Assembly (NCBI RefSeq): GCF_002775205.1
Contig: NC_036445.1
Coordinates: 23,726,953-23,790,952 of the forward strand
Source: Xiphophorus maculatus
Lineage: Eukaryota > Chordata > Actinopteri > Cyprinodontiformes > Poeciliidae
Direction: 5' to 3'
DNA: 64,000 nucleotides
Shown: piece by piece, positions 17,900-30,509 of the stretch
How the letters are laid out: each line of letters opens with the position of its first letter
How positions within the stretch are numbered: the first letter of the stretch is position 1
Made by a program: the position numbers and the translations under genes
The notes under the pieces: generated by a model
The model's database searches: none
Seen by the model: only the letters and a program-made list of their open reading frames with translations
Told to the model about the DNA's origin: nothing

Positions 17900-18420
17900 A
17901 AAGCATATTTATTGGATTGTATGTGAGAGACCAACACAATGATTTTTTTACATTTTCACGGAAAAGGAATCGTAATCATAGTAGGTTTGCACTTTTCCAT
18001 TTTCTGATTGATATGATAGAAACGTAGGATTTATTTTTAAATGTTTCCATCCCATATTGTTGGTTTTAACTTTTCCCAAAATGTTATCTTTGAGCTGACT
18101 GCTGTTTTCATTGTTGCTTTCACTGAATTTTATTAAATAGTGTCAGGCTTCAGGGGGGTTTATATGCTTTGACAAACACAACACGCTTATCAGACTATTG
18201 TTCATAGTTAAGAGAAAAAAAAACAAAAAAACATCTGCTTTTCTTTCCACTTTGACATATTGCTCTACTCTATGTTGGTCTGTTTTCTAAAATCCCAATA
18301 AAAACGTTGAATTTTGTGGTCATAACACGGCAGGATGTGGAAAATCTAGTATGAAGAACTTCTTGTACGGTGCTGTGAAATGGGCCTTGGGATGCCAAGA
18401 TAAGATCAGATTCATAATAG
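17900..18420. mobile_element. Tc1-derived fragments, decayed
   Basis: GAGACCAACACAATGAT near 17930, CAGGGGGGTTTATATGC near 18150 and CTCTATGTTGGTCTGTTTTC near 18270 are recurring words of Tc1-type ends in this window. They occur in opposite orientations as expected for the two arms of one element, and the centre is unreadable. Confidence 0.5.
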
Positions 18421-19221
18421 GAAAAAATAAATGTGCAAATTTATTGTGCAGCGCATGCTTGCCTTGGCAAATGGGTCCATAATACCAAGGGAGACGTTCC
18501 TACCCAATCCCAGGGAATGCAATTAACACATATCAGCCTTCTGGTGCTCTGTAATTTTCATTTCATGATCCTGCTCCTCTACCCGTCAGGGCCGATCCTT
18601 TGTTTTCTATTGCTGCAAAACAGGAAACCCATTTCTGTTCCTTCCGTGTTACTTGTTCTTAACCTCCCCACATTCTCCCGCTTTCGTTTGCATGTTATCT
18701 GTGACTCAGGTGTTTGTATTTCTACACGGTTGCCTCTTTAGTCTGAATGTCTGCACATGGTTAGCCGGCGTCAAAAGCACGTTCTGTGGCTTTCTCTGCT
18801 GAAACGTATATCTGCAGCAACATGTGTGGTTTGGTTTCTGCAGGGGTTGGAAGGCAGCTAACGGTGAGACAGCTCTCTAAATGCACACCGAAGAGGCTTG
18901 CAAAAAGAGTTTTGCAGGGAGAGAGAGCAATGTAGTTGGCAAGAGCATGTCCTCCCTCTCCGAAAGCAGCCAAGCAAAGCAAACCGAAAAGCGTGTGCTA
19001 GCATCACAGCGATCAGATGTGAGACTTTCAAAGAACATTGCCGTCTTGTTCATATAAATTTCATTTATATCCATTCTAGCAGCTCCGCTTCCTGTTCCCT
19101 GAGATTCTTTGGCAGCTCTTCGGTCTTCCCCACCGGAGTTGTGATTTGAGCTGGAGAAAGTGATTTGTTACACGCATATGGAGTCCTATTTAATATTTCA
19201 GCAACTCAATTTGCTAAATAA

Positions 19222-19257
19222 AACACATAACGTTGTTTAATTGCAACGTTATGTGTT
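19222..19257. repeat. Perfect hairpin, 14 bp arms
   Basis: AACACATAACGTTG at 19222-19235 is the exact reverse complement of 19244-19257, with an 8 base loop (TTTAATTG). No flanking transposon features are seen. Confidence 0.95.
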
Positions 19258-19734
19258 GCAATTGATGACTTCAAGCCTTTCTTTCTGCTAATAGTGATGA
19301 TTTTCCAATTACAGCTCATCAGACATTTAGAACTATGACATCATACCACACCAATACTTGCTTGCTTATCTGTTGTTTTGTGGAAAGATGGGGATCCATC
19401 AAATAAAAAGATAAACCAACGTTGACCTGAGCAAGCATACACTTTAAAAAAAAAACCAACCATATCTTCCTTTACTGTCCCACAATTTTTAGAAACTGCT
19501 TTTGCTAATCTGCAGCTTGCACTTTAAAAAATGAACAGGACAAATTTAGGAGGGAATCTGCAGTCAATCAGTCTTCTGTGAGCAGGACTACCTGGCACAT
19601 CTAAGTTTAGGCTGCGGTCACTGGTGCAGAATGAAAAAAAAAAAAAAAAGATAAGCGACATTCGCTGTGTGGGGGGGGTGAGTGTGAGTGTGTGTACATG
19701 TAAGCAAGCATAACCTTTGCCGTTTGCACACTCA

Positions 19735-20770
19735 CACGCGCCAGCCTGTTATGAAATTGCTGATGTTTCACTGCCGCTCTGATGCAGGCGCATCAATGTG
19801 AGACACTCAGTCATAATAAATCAATTAAATCATTCCTATTTACACCACAGGGCTAATTTGAAGATAACGCTCTCTCGCTGTCATGAATGAGCCTCCACAT
19901 TATCCTCGAGGCAAGCTAACCCACCAGTGAAAATAACTCTAATTTCCTATCCCCCCCCCCACCCTCATGAACATCCCATCAACTTTTGTCGGTGTTTGCT
20001 ATGAAAGCAGATGCTCTCAGCTGCAACCTGAACAACCCGCTGGCTTAATCAAAGACATGGCGGTAATGCGAGCAGCACTGCGCTCGTGCGTACCTGCGAG
20101 GTCAGTGCGCGCGAGCGAGCTTAGCGGGTGACAGAGTGGAGGAGGTCTGGGCCCTGCAGGCGACGAGGTCTCGGCTGCTGATAATGAGGCACCGTCGGAA
20201 CTAATAGAGGCAAAGCCAATTTAGACTCACTCAGTGGCTGTCTGATATTACCACATCGACCAGATGGATGAGAACTCGAAGACAAGTCCCTGGCGTGTCG
20301 CCAATGGGAAGCGTGGCGGGGCGGGGTGGTCTAGACAGGGCCGTGGAAACAGGAAGAGAAGAAGAAAAACAGCAGGACGGCCATTTAAATGAGGCTAAAT
20401 CTGAACTGACCCCGCGTCCACTTGAAGAGGCAGCCTGGGTAAGCCGCGTAAACATCCCTCGTTGGCGTGCGGCTGTGAACGCCGCACACTTTTGTGAACA
20501 CAAACCAAGACGACGTCGGTGCTGCACCTTTCGCTTCTCGGAGATTTGTCACAACAACATATTTTAGCGCGGTAATTGCCGAATCCCGGAGATGGATCAG
20601 TTTCCCCATGCGTGCCGCAGTTTATTGCCTTATAATTATGAGACTAATTACAAAGATGTATTACATCCCCCGCCCCGTGAGCACGTATCTATGTGTGTAC
20701 ACACAATTCCCCTCCGCACACATCAATCAGGAATACTGTAGCTAATGATTAAAACCTCAATATGAAAATG
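19735..20770. promoter_or_regulatory. Candidate conserved non-coding element block
   Basis: This block lacks recognisable transposon sequence apart from a short C run. It is less AT-rich than its surroundings and contains clusters of TAAT/ATTA homeodomain cores (for example ATAATAAATCAATTAAATC near 19812 and ATTATGAGACTAATTACA near 20634). It has no plausible coding frame. A developmental enhancer of LRATD2 or a neighbour is possible. The call rests on composition only, since conservation could not be tested. Confidence 0.25.
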
Positions 20771-20937
20771 AGAGGCAGTAATGGCGGCTCGGCTGCCTTC
20801 AGAGCGCCTGCGTTTTCTCCGAAGCTGGGCTAATGCCTCGGCTTTAGGGTCAGCATTTGAGATTAGTTGTCAACAAAAAGCTCCTGGTTCCATTTTTCAA
20901 CAAGGCACACTGAGACAAAGGAAGCAATTAAGACGTG

Positions 20938-20960
20938 TCTTTTTTTTTTTTTTTTTTTTT
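20938..20960 (+). repeat. Poly-T tract
   Basis: A run of about 22 T residues with nothing recognisable attached. Confidence 0.9.
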
Positions 20961-21289
20961 ACTGATTTTATGACTTTCCCATCAAAACATTTTTTTTTTC
21001 TAAAGAGAAAAAGAAGTGCCTTCTCCATCACCACTGCAATTACAGGGAACTATTTCGTCGGTATTGCAGTGTTTCATCTACCAGGGTCTGTTCGTGCAAA
21101 TTAAATTCTCCAGCGCAGCTGTCAGCAGTTTTGACAAGAGTACAGATGCACAGTAATTGTAACAAGCCTCTTCTTTGTGGCATCAGTCAGAGATGTACAG
21201 TAAACCGATCCAACTCCACAGACTGGAGTTAAAATGATGCCTTGTGTATCTTGCAAATGCTACTAGGTCTTTGTATGCATGCACACGCG

Positions 21290-22070
21290 GTGTTTTTCAA
21301 AAGTATTTACACCCCTTGATGTTCTTTACGTTTAGTCATGCCATAGCCACAAAATCAGTTGATTTATTTTAGATTTTATAAGGCAGACAAAAACAAAGTT
21401 GCACCAAATTGTAACGGAGTAATTGTTTTACATTTTTTCTAACAAATAGAGTGTAAAAAAAAAAAAGTGAAATAATGCTTTCAGGTCTTTTAGGCTCCAC
21501 CATTTTTGTACATCTAGAGATTGAAATTGTTTGTTGTATAAAAACCTAATTCTTATTTGTAAAATAGACCAAGCTCAAATGAAGAGAATCTTTGAACATG
21601 GGTTTTCAATGTGGACTTTGACTAGGCCATTTTAACACACAACTACACTTTGATCTAAACATCCAAGTATTTTGCAGCTTCTCTCAGGTTTTCTTCCAGT
21701 CTTATATTTATTCTACAGTTCAGTGTTCATGGAACATAGCTTCAAATCATTCATAGAAAATGTTTTTTTTATTTATTTGTAGAGCATATCTAAAATAATC
21801 AAAAGAAAATGGAGTTTGGAAGCTAAAATATCAGTTACAGTCATTATCCCCAAATGGAGAAAACAGGAAGGAGTGGTGAGCCTTCCCAGAAGTCACCAGC
21901 TGCGTCATGTTATATGCGGCGTAACATTTCTGAAAAATATTTTCATACATTCAAACAAGTAAAGATGCAAACCTGTACATTTTCACCAGAATAGCTCCAG
22001 CAATGTCTCAGGACCGTGGTAGAAATTCATTCGGATGAGGAAAGTGTGACATCTCGGGCATAGCTGGACC
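21290..22070 (-). mobile_element. Decayed Tc1/mariner sequences, two families
   Basis: The part at 21295-21745 begins AAAGTATTTACACCCCTTGA and continues with TTTGTACATCTAGAGATTGA and GTGGACTTTGACTAGGCCAT, which are antisense Tc1 transposase-region words. From about 21840, AAATGGAGAAAACAGGAAGG and GTGGTGAGCCTTCCCAGAAG match a second Tc1 family in sense orientation. Neither retains an open frame. Confidence 0.65.
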
Positions 22071-22079
22071 CTTCTGTGT

Positions 22080-23640
22080 TTGCAAACCGTGAGAGGAATG
22101 ACAACTGTGCACCAAATGATTCATCTCCAGAAGAGTTTGAAGAGGAATTCCAAAGCCATGCGGCGCAAACACTGAGAGGGGATGTCCACACTGCGAGGAA
22201 GGAAACAAGCTATTCTTTTCTCCATCCTCAGATGTCACAAAATGTATGGCCCCTGAACTATTTCTGCTGGGAAAGAAAGAAGAAAAAAACAATGAACACA
22301 ATTTCATTTGTTCAGTCTCTGCAGGTTCCCACCAACCACCCAAAAATATTATTTTATTTCGAGTTTTCAGATTTTAGACTTTAAAACACAGAACCACTCA
22401 GACAATCTGCTTTGCATATAAACGATTGTGAATCGACAATCTTCTCTTCTCTTGCCTTATTCACTTCCCTCTCCTGTTCTCTGTGAATTTCGGACGTGGA
22501 GCTCTTTTCAACACCTGTCTGCGTTGTCTGCTTTGCAGACTTCACCTCTGCAACGAGTAAAGATATGGACATTATGTGGATTGTTATGTTTCTCCATGCT
22601 TCCATCCTGCGTACACCCATCCTCTGCCCAGAGCCGAGGATGATACAGACCCAAAGAGATAACCGATCCGTAGACATAAATATGCTCTCATTAAGCTTCA
22701 GCTGAAGTTTATCAAAGAGCATTTTTTTCCCCCCTGGCAGTAAATCCATTTATGCCCTTGATCTATGGCAGCCACGCACTGATAAGTAGTAAACTCACAG
22801 TTGATAAAGACTCCCTCAGCGTCGCGCTGGGAGCTAAGGGGACGAGGATGAGGAGGATGAGGAGAGGGGGAGATGATAACTCCATGTTCCTAAACAACAG
22901 CTTAACTTATCTCCCAGCGCCTTCCTGTGCAGGATGTCCCATTTGGCTCTGAGGCAGCATCGTTATCACGTAAAAAGTGGCACTTTGGTTGTTAATGCAA
23001 AGTGTTATTCTTTAAATGTTGAAATTTTACGTGGCAGCTTATATAAAACGTTCTTCACTGAATTGGTGTATCTTGTATTTTATCTGGGGTTGTTTTATAA
23101 AAATAAAATAAAGGTTTTCTCTATGTTAAAGCTTTCTAGTGCTTGACCAGACATCCCATTGAAGCTGCAATATTATCTGCAATATTAGTCACATTTATTT
23201 GCACCCATGATTAAGATATGTAAACAGCCTTAAAAAAAAATTGTCGGTTTTACAGCCTTTTGATAATCTCTCCTTGATCAATCTTCTTTTCAGCTTACCT
23301 GATGAGAAGCGAGCAGAATATTCAGCCGTATGGATCAACATTGTGCTGATGGACCCAGCAATTAACAAAGCAACTGTAAAGTTGTATTGTCAACTTTACA
23401 GGTAGAGAGAATCTGATTTTTACTTAAAATTGGCATTTAAAATGTACTTCACGACCTAACGAGGTACCTGTGTCCCGTGGGAGAGAAAATGATTCAAGTG
23501 TCACAGATCGTCCACCATACTTAAAGTTTTAGTTAAGATTGTTGAGGTGAGTTTCCGCTAATCACATTCAGAACCTGATGTTAGGGAATTTAAGCAATCC
23601 AGAACTTCAAAAGCAAACCGATGATCCATGTGGTGATGTT
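22080..23640. other. Desert segment, no gene recognised
   Basis: No known element was identified apart from short purine repeats (GAGGATGAGGA near 22850) and a perfect 11 bp hairpin at 23374-23401. The frames present are short and without domain-like content. Confidence 0.4.
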
Positions 23641-23919
23641 TTGTGAGCTAAACAACATCCATGTAGCTCAGCTGCAACTCATCAGTCCACGAAAACTTTT
23701 GGATTTTAGGGTTAGGGTTAAGGTAAGGGTTAGGGTTGCAGCTGTTCTACATGAGTACTCATTAGTCCTCAAAACCTTTTGGATTTTGTGTCAGACAACT
23801 CTCAACTGTGCAGCAGCACTGATGATGGCGCGTTTCTGTACTTTCCTGGTCTTGTATTTGTATTCTGATTACTCCAACCAGCTCACGATCGGCTGATCGA
23901 TCGATACGACTGACAGGTT

Positions 23920-24420
23920 CATCCACCATGTTTCACTGACAAAATGTGATATTTGGCTGAAAAGCAATGTCGATTTTAGTGAGGATGTGTTGAGTTATGC
24001 CAGTTAACATCTGCTTACACATTGAGTTATATTCCACCGACGTGATCATTTTCAGTTTGGGCTCTTTTCAAACGCCACAAGTCAGCCAAAACAGACAACA
24101 TACACCTCACTAAGAGTCAACTCACGTCACTTCAAAAATATACTTTCCATCACGGTCACGATCACGTGACATCATTCACTTACTTTCTAAAACCTCCATT
24201 TAAAGTGCCCAAATTAACCCGTTAACTGTGGTGATGGAGTGTTTTCCCACATATTTATCATTTATTTTACGCCAGACCCTGTTGGTTTGTCTGCTGCCTA
24301 AAAGCTCAAACTTAGTCTCATTTGACCAAAACATGTGCTTCGACGTAACGTCCCAACAGAGTACAAGAAACTCCACATGGTTACATTTGTGATGGTAGAG
24401 CCCTATTCACTCCTATAAAT
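23920..24420 (-). mobile_element. Decayed Tc1-like fragment (antisense)
   Basis: CACCATGTTTCACTGACAAA near 23925, CTCATTTGACCAAAACATGT near 24317 and AACTCCACATGGTTACATTT near 24369 follow the order of an antisense Tc1 transposase region. Heavily mutated. Confidence 0.5.
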
Positions 24421-24929
24421 GTAAAAAAAATGTCTGAGTTACATTTATTTTACTGAGATTGTGAAGGGGCTCTCTATTCTGTCACACTTCAATTTAATGT
24501 ACTTATATAAACGTTTTAACAATACTAATGATTTTTGCACACGAATATTGCCAGCGTCGTATTTGAAAACAGAGATTATTCATGTTGAAGAGAGGGGGAA
24601 AAAACTGAGTCTGAACATCTGAAGCAACCTTTTTTGCAAAACAAGACACATCGCTGTGGCCACGGAGTACATCTGAAATCTGAATGCGGAATACGAACCC
24701 GAACAAATAACCCAGCAGCACTCCCACATTCGCCCCGCTATGAATCCTATCTTGTTTTCTCCGCTGTAGCTGTACGGAAGAATACAAATATTCAAATATG
24801 CGTTTGGCATTTTTTTCTCTTTTTTTTTCCCACCACAACTGTCAGATGAATAATTCAGGCCTAATCTTTGGAGAGTGGCATGAGTTGAACATACAGTACA
24901 TCGCTCAGATGTCGGCCATCTCTGTCTGC

Positions 24930-25770
24930 TGCCCTGTGATCAACACATGACCGGTTTGCTGCTCTGGCCCGCCTCTCATTGACTTTTAATGTTTGGTGTA
25001 CGCGCAAGGTGTGATCGTTGGGATGCCGGGCGGCAGCGCAGGAGGGTCAGGATGAGCATAATCAAAAGATGACCCTCCAGGCTTATCTCTCTCTGTCTTC
25101 TTCTTGGCCTCTCTGTCCTTTCATTAATAATATCGCTGGCCCTTTAAGCCCTTCATGAGTGTTGGTGGAGTGTCTGGAAGCTCTCTAATCCCTGTGTTGC
25201 TCTTTATTCTGCCCATGACGCTCATCCCCTCTGTGTCAGATCCTGAAACCTTGTTAATCCCCTGGTGGCGGCGCGCACTGGGCCCCAGCTGTCGCATCCC
25301 ATGCTGCGCTGCTTCTTGCCCTGCTAATTTGTGGCCCTGCTTGGGATGCTGTTGATGTCACCCGGCCCCACCCAGGCTAGTAACTTTTCTTTTTTTTCCT
25401 TCTTCTTTAAATTCTGGCTATCTTTCTCACCGCTCCCCCTTTGTCTCTTGGTTTCTCAGCTGCTCTTTCTCTCGGCCGATGATGAAAGTCCCAGCTGGCT
25501 CCAAGTGAAGGTTTTTTTTTTTTCTGACTGTGTTATTAAGAGTTCAGGTCCTGTCGCCTTAACGGCCCAACTTTACAAATCTGCCACAGAGGCCGTCTTC
25601 CTCTCCACCAGGAGCGCGGCGGAGGAGGTTGAGATGAGCGTTTCAGGGAGGGCAGTTTGGACTGAGCAGCACGCAGACTGAGCATTTGAATGATGGCACA
25701 TTAAAACCCGAAAGTTTAATTAGGCGTACTTGACAGTGCAACAGAATGCAGGGCAGAGCTTTCTTTAACT
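24930..25770. promoter_or_regulatory. Candidate conserved non-coding element block
   Basis: This stretch has no recognised transposon words, moderate GC, and homeodomain-like cores (TCATTAATAATATCGC near 25120, GTTTAATTAGGCG near 25713). No coding frame is convincing. A distal enhancer is possible; the call is from composition only. Confidence 0.2.
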
Positions 25771-26080
25771 TGTTTTAATAAGAGAAACAAGATAAGAAGG
25801 AGCAGAGAGGAAGGGGAAAAGCGGCTGGCGGGTCATGTAGTTGATTAGCACCAAGATGTCCAAAATTCGCCTCGGTATTTCCTGTCATTATCACGTGAAT
25901 ATGACTATGGCAGAGCTGAGGAATGGTGTTTTGTGCATTTTTGGATCTGCAGTGCAAACATTTTGGGTTGTATGGGAGATCTTTAGCCTCAAAATTTGAT
26001 TTTTGGTACAGCCAAGAGGTTCCTGTAAATGACAGAAAGAAAGTATTTTCCAACTAAATAACGTACTAACGTACTTTCCA

Positions 26081-26101
26081 ACTAAGGTAGGCTACCTTAG
26101 T
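26081..26101. repeat. Perfect palindrome, 10 bp arms
   Basis: ACTAAGGTAG and CTACCTTAGT flank a single central G. Directly upstream, words of the type TTTCCAACTAA and ACGTACT are also duplicated (26046-26086). Confidence 0.9.
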
Positions 26102-26139
26102 AAGGCTAAACAAATGAACACTAGTGTGATATCACTCAA

Positions 26140-26410
26140 ACCAGCATTCCCATCCCTTGAACTTTGTCATACTTTGTCACATTACAGCCTCTAGCTTCAC
26201 CGTACGTCATTGGTATTTTGTGCTTGTATTCAGTCTTCCTGAGTCAGGACTAAAACAACTTTTTGATACGAATGTGTCTTTTGAGGGAACTTCTCTACAA
26301 ACTTTATACGTGGTGATTTTTGCTCTTCTTTGTAAAACAACTCAAGTTACGTCAGACTGGATGGAGAACGTCTGTGAAGCTTCTCCGTTCTCAGTCTTTT
26401 ATTTCTAAGA
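26140..26410 (-). mobile_element. Decayed Tc1/mariner fragment (antisense)
   Basis: CATACTTTGTCACATTACAG is a terminal word. GCTCTTCTTTGTAAAACAAC and GACTGGATGGAGAACGTCTG are the antisense of the Tc1 C-terminal transposase region also seen near 1800. There is no open frame. Confidence 0.65.
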
Positions 26411-27156
26411 GAATAAGTAAGCCATTTATCCTTTTCATGCTTCTTCACAAACTAACACAATGTTTTGTTTTGACCACTGAGTTTATTGTCATGAGGTAGA
26501 AAAAAATTGTAAAATAGTTCAAAGGTTTTTAATACTCCTCCTGTGAGGTGCAGTGGTTGGCAGCTTGATGATGTGTTCAATCGCTGATAATCAATCAATA
26601 GCTGTTCAGATGGGTTCAGGTTTTGGAATAGCTGATGTCCAAATGTTGTTCACCCAGTTTAATATCTGCGGAGAAGATAAAATTGTTTCATCAGTGCACG
26701 ATTGATGCTATCACCCGCCAAGCCACAGATTAGGGTTGCCAACAACAACAGCCTTCCAGGGTTCCTATATATGATAAAATATCTTTTCACTTTATCAGAT
26801 GTAAAAACACTGTTTGCTGGAGTTTTAATGCATTGTTTATAACTGTGCAGTGCTGATTGTGCCAAACACTGAGAGACTACTTTGGTGAGATAGTAGCAGC
26901 AGCGGCCACTAACAGAGGCATTTACTTACTGGAGCGGCTGTCGCCGAGGACGCTGCCAGAACCCTGATTACTTTTGTGTTTGGGTTCTTTGTTAAATAAA
27001 TGGCTAAAGGTATTGCAGTGATAACTAAAATCAAAGACTGGATGGTTTTTGAGCAATGCCTTCCCGTTTCAATTTTATTTCACCTGCAGCAAAACTCACT
27101 TGTGTATTTCGAGCATCGACTCTTATTCAGGTTTCTCTTTAGATAAGTGTTTATAG

Positions 27157-27187
27157 ATAAGTGTTTATACACTACATGTTTACTCAT
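27157..27187. repeat. 31 bp dispersed repeat, copy 1
   Basis: ATAAGTGTTTATACACTACA and the next 11 bases are identical to 33057-33087. An abbreviated ATAAGTGTTTAT precedes it at 27143. The family is not recognised. Confidence 0.85.
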
Positions 27188-27780
27188 ATAGTTTTTTGTT
27201 TTGTGCTTTAACTTTGTTTTCCTGTATTCTTGGTTTTTGTTCTGTTATTGCATGCTTTGGTGTGTTTCACTAATGTCCCCACCCCACTCCCCGTTTGCCT
27301 GTTTCACAAACCGACAGAGAAATGCATGGCGAAGACAGGCGTATTAACAAGGGCTGCATTCCATTTAGATGACGATCAAGTGTTAGCTTCACATGTTGAA
27401 GCTAACAACAAAGATACACAGAGATTTAGAATGGAGATTTAGCTTTTGATAACACATCTGTTTGCTTTACTCGTTTAAAACAGTAAAACAAACATTAGAC
27501 TAATTGGTGCATTCGTTAATCTTACTTTCTGTTTCTGCACTGTAAAAAAACAAAAGAAAAAAAAACACATCTCAAATTTACGGTAAAATACCGGCAGCTA
27601 TGGTTATAAAAACAACATTTACAATATAAATATGGTAAAATCCATATTTATGCAAATTTTACAAATTTCTAAAAATTGTACAGAGTACTTTCTTTCTGTC
27701 GATAGTTTCTAATCAGCTCCCTTGCAGCTTATGATAAAATGACGCACTACACTCTGTCACATATGTTTTTTTTGTGACAG

Positions 27781-27847
27781 AATATACAAACTAGTAGTTG
27801 TTTATAATAAACAAAATATACAAACTAGTAGTTGTTTATAATAAACC
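27781..27847 (+). repeat. 34 bp perfect tandem duplication
   Basis: A unit starting AATATACAAACTAGTAGTTG occurs at 27781 and again at 27815 with no internal mismatch. A simple local duplication in AT-rich DNA. Confidence 0.9.
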
Positions 27848-28009
27848 AATAAAACAAAAATAACTGAAATAATTAAACTCAGCTCATATTAAAATGTTGT
27901 ACTCCCAATTAATCACAGAATGCCAGCTTCTATTACAAGAGCAACCTCAGAATTACTTGGTGATTTCATGATAAGCCTCTGCCTCCTACATGCTGTGGGT
28001 TTCCTGTGC

Positions 28010-28170
28010 CAAAAGAAACAGAAGTAGCCACAGAGCACCACTGAGCCACCACCATGTTTCACTGCAGGCGTTTGGTCTTTGAATGCTTAATTTTTCCTCC
28101 TCCAGATCATTTATTCATAGGCCGAAAGACTGACTTAGTGTCAGTTTTGAGAAAAGAAAAACTCCTTGTC
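28010..28170 (-). mobile_element. Tc1-like fragment (antisense)
   Basis: GAGCCACCACCATGTTTCAC, followed by TTTTTCCTCCTCCAGATCAT, resembles the antisense of a Tc1 transposase region. Short and decayed. Confidence 0.45.
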
Positions 28171-28179
28171 ATATTATGG

Positions 28180-30500
28180 GCTGGTGTTGAATGCTCCAGT
28201 ATCTTGTTATCTGTCAAGTCTTGACTTCCTTTGTGTTTCTTGCACAACAAAGTGGGTAAAGGTTTCTTTGCTGCATGTCCTGTTTATTTCAAGATTTAGA
28301 GATTAATGTTTGGCTCTGGGTCGAGTCGTCCCTCTCACTAATTTATATCCATATTTTGCACATAGGAATTGCAATTTTCCATCAGGTGTCTTTCATTTTG
28401 TACCAGTAAACACACCGTGTCATATCCACAGACTAACATTATGCATCATTTCATATCGGGTGCTGGTTACAATGCCCATTGGGCATTTCATACTTTTGCC
28501 GTTTTGGTTGTTATATGTCCAACCTTTTCAGGGAGAAAATGGTGCCGTCTACCGCAGGGCATTTTGTATGTTTTGTTTAGAAGTTATTGTCAGACATGTT
28601 TCACAAGGGTGAACTTGTCCAAATAGGGGTCAGATCTTTGATTAGATTGGAACAAAGTGTATAATATAACGTTTTTAGATCATAAAATACACCTGAAATA
28701 AATCAAACACAAGATCTGTGCAGTTATTTGATCATTTATTTACAATATTCATCAAAGTACTTGCCTACAGCTAAAACCTTGCTCTGTGCAGGAGATTGAG
28801 GTAGAACAGAACACAATGGAAGTGTAAAGATAAAATGGAGAATGACTTAGCAAAGGGGCAAAGCTTGTGGCATCCAGTACACCCTTAGTCGTGTTAAATA
28901 AATGCGTAGTGCCAGCATCATACATATCAAAGTTTTCATAGCACAAAAAAATCCCCTAAAAAACCTTGTTGGAGAGTGACTCGGTCCTAACTTTACTCCC
29001 CTGACAATAAAAAGTGTGAACTCTGCAGGGATTTCCGAAGTTTGGAAAGAGAATTTGTTCGCATTCGCTCCGAGGAGTCAGAGTGAAACAGAGACCGACA
29101 GGATCAAAAGACGATGAAAGCGACGGAGAGAGACCAAACAAACGATAGCGGTGAAAATTGGAGCCGGCGCTCCGAGCTAAGACACTGGGAGAGAAGCACG
29201 GGGAGCTGACCCCATTCCCAACTTCTTTCACTGTGGCTTGATCGATGTGACATGCGTTGCGATTGCTGCTCTTGTGTCTGGGCCTGCCATCCTTCCCTTT
29301 CACTGTTGCCTCTGTTCTGCCAGTCATAATCACAGCCTCTCTCTCTCTCGCCAAAGCGCAGGGGCCAGCAAGCACCACGCTGCTCCTCTCCCGCTGCCAC
29401 CCCCCCCCTCTTCTGGACCAAGTGTCACGAAGAGAAATAGGAGAGAGAAGTCAATGACGATTTTCCAACAGTCACTCACTCCCCCGTGGATTTTCTTCAC
29501 TTCTTTCTGTGAGGGACCCAGGATTATCTCCAAAGGCTGTTGGTTTATTCGAGGTCAGGATAAATATTCACAAATCCTGCACGCCGGTTTCAGAAGCGAG
29601 AGGGCAAAAAGTTACAGGAAAAATTTATATGCGTAGGGTGAAGTTTGTGAAGAGCGATACATCACATTTCTTCTGGGAAGACCGAGAGACACAGAGAGCG
29701 GAGAGGTTATCGAGTTCAGGTCAAAGCGACACAAAACACATTTGCGGCTGTGTAATAAGTGATTGTGTATTTGCTGTGCAGCGACTCTAAAAGTTTTTCG
29801 CTTTGCTTAATTGGTGGATATACGTGCTTGTGTGGGCACTCAATTAAACCCCTTCCCATGCTTGCTTCTTCTTCTTCCACAACCTATTCCGACATGTAAA
29901 CAAATAGAACCAACTCTGCTTCCCATCTGCAAATGCAGCTCTATCAAACAATACATCTCCAAATTTTGCAGAGTGTAAGTTTAGCCATCATCTGTATCAC
30001 AATTCTTATTATATATTTTTCGGTTTGTTTTCTTCCCCCCTTTACCTTGTAGGAGAAGAGAATTGTATCACCCCCTCAATGGAGAAACAGAGCACGCTCA
30101 GCGCTTGCTGACGAGAGTTTCTAATTTCTCCCAGGCATCACGCATCCGTTTTAGTTTGACAACCAGAAAGCGGCGCCCGGTATGCCACCGCAACCTGCAG
30201 AGGATTGAAGTGGTGAAAAGCGAGCGCTTTAAACAGCCAGACAGCGAGAGGAGATGGCTGACGTGGAGAAAGTGAGAGGGAAAATGACAAGAAATGAAAT
30301 AGACGCGGGGGAAAGTGGGAACATAGTAAAAAACAATTTCATTTCCTGTTTGACTTCTTTCGCAGTGGATGCCTGGGTATGCTGCCAAAGTCACCAAACT
30401 GTGATTAGGGGTCTTTGATTTGTATTTCAAAGAGGCTGCCATGTCCATTTAAAAGATATCTGCACATTTTCGTATGTTTAATGACGCAAATTAATTTATT
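28180..30500. other. Desert segment, no gene recognised
   Basis: There are several short overlapping frames on both strands (the longest about 140 codons) but no recognisable domain or codon pattern. The part at about 29030-30300 is somewhat less AT-rich and free of known repeats, so regulatory sequence is possible but unsupported. Confidence 0.4.
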
Positions 30501-30509
30501 GGGTCACAG

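Noticed and set aside
23706-23737. Telomere-like GGGTTAGGGTTA run
   Set aside because: Only about five degenerate units; too short to argue for a chromosome fusion or true interstitial telomere.
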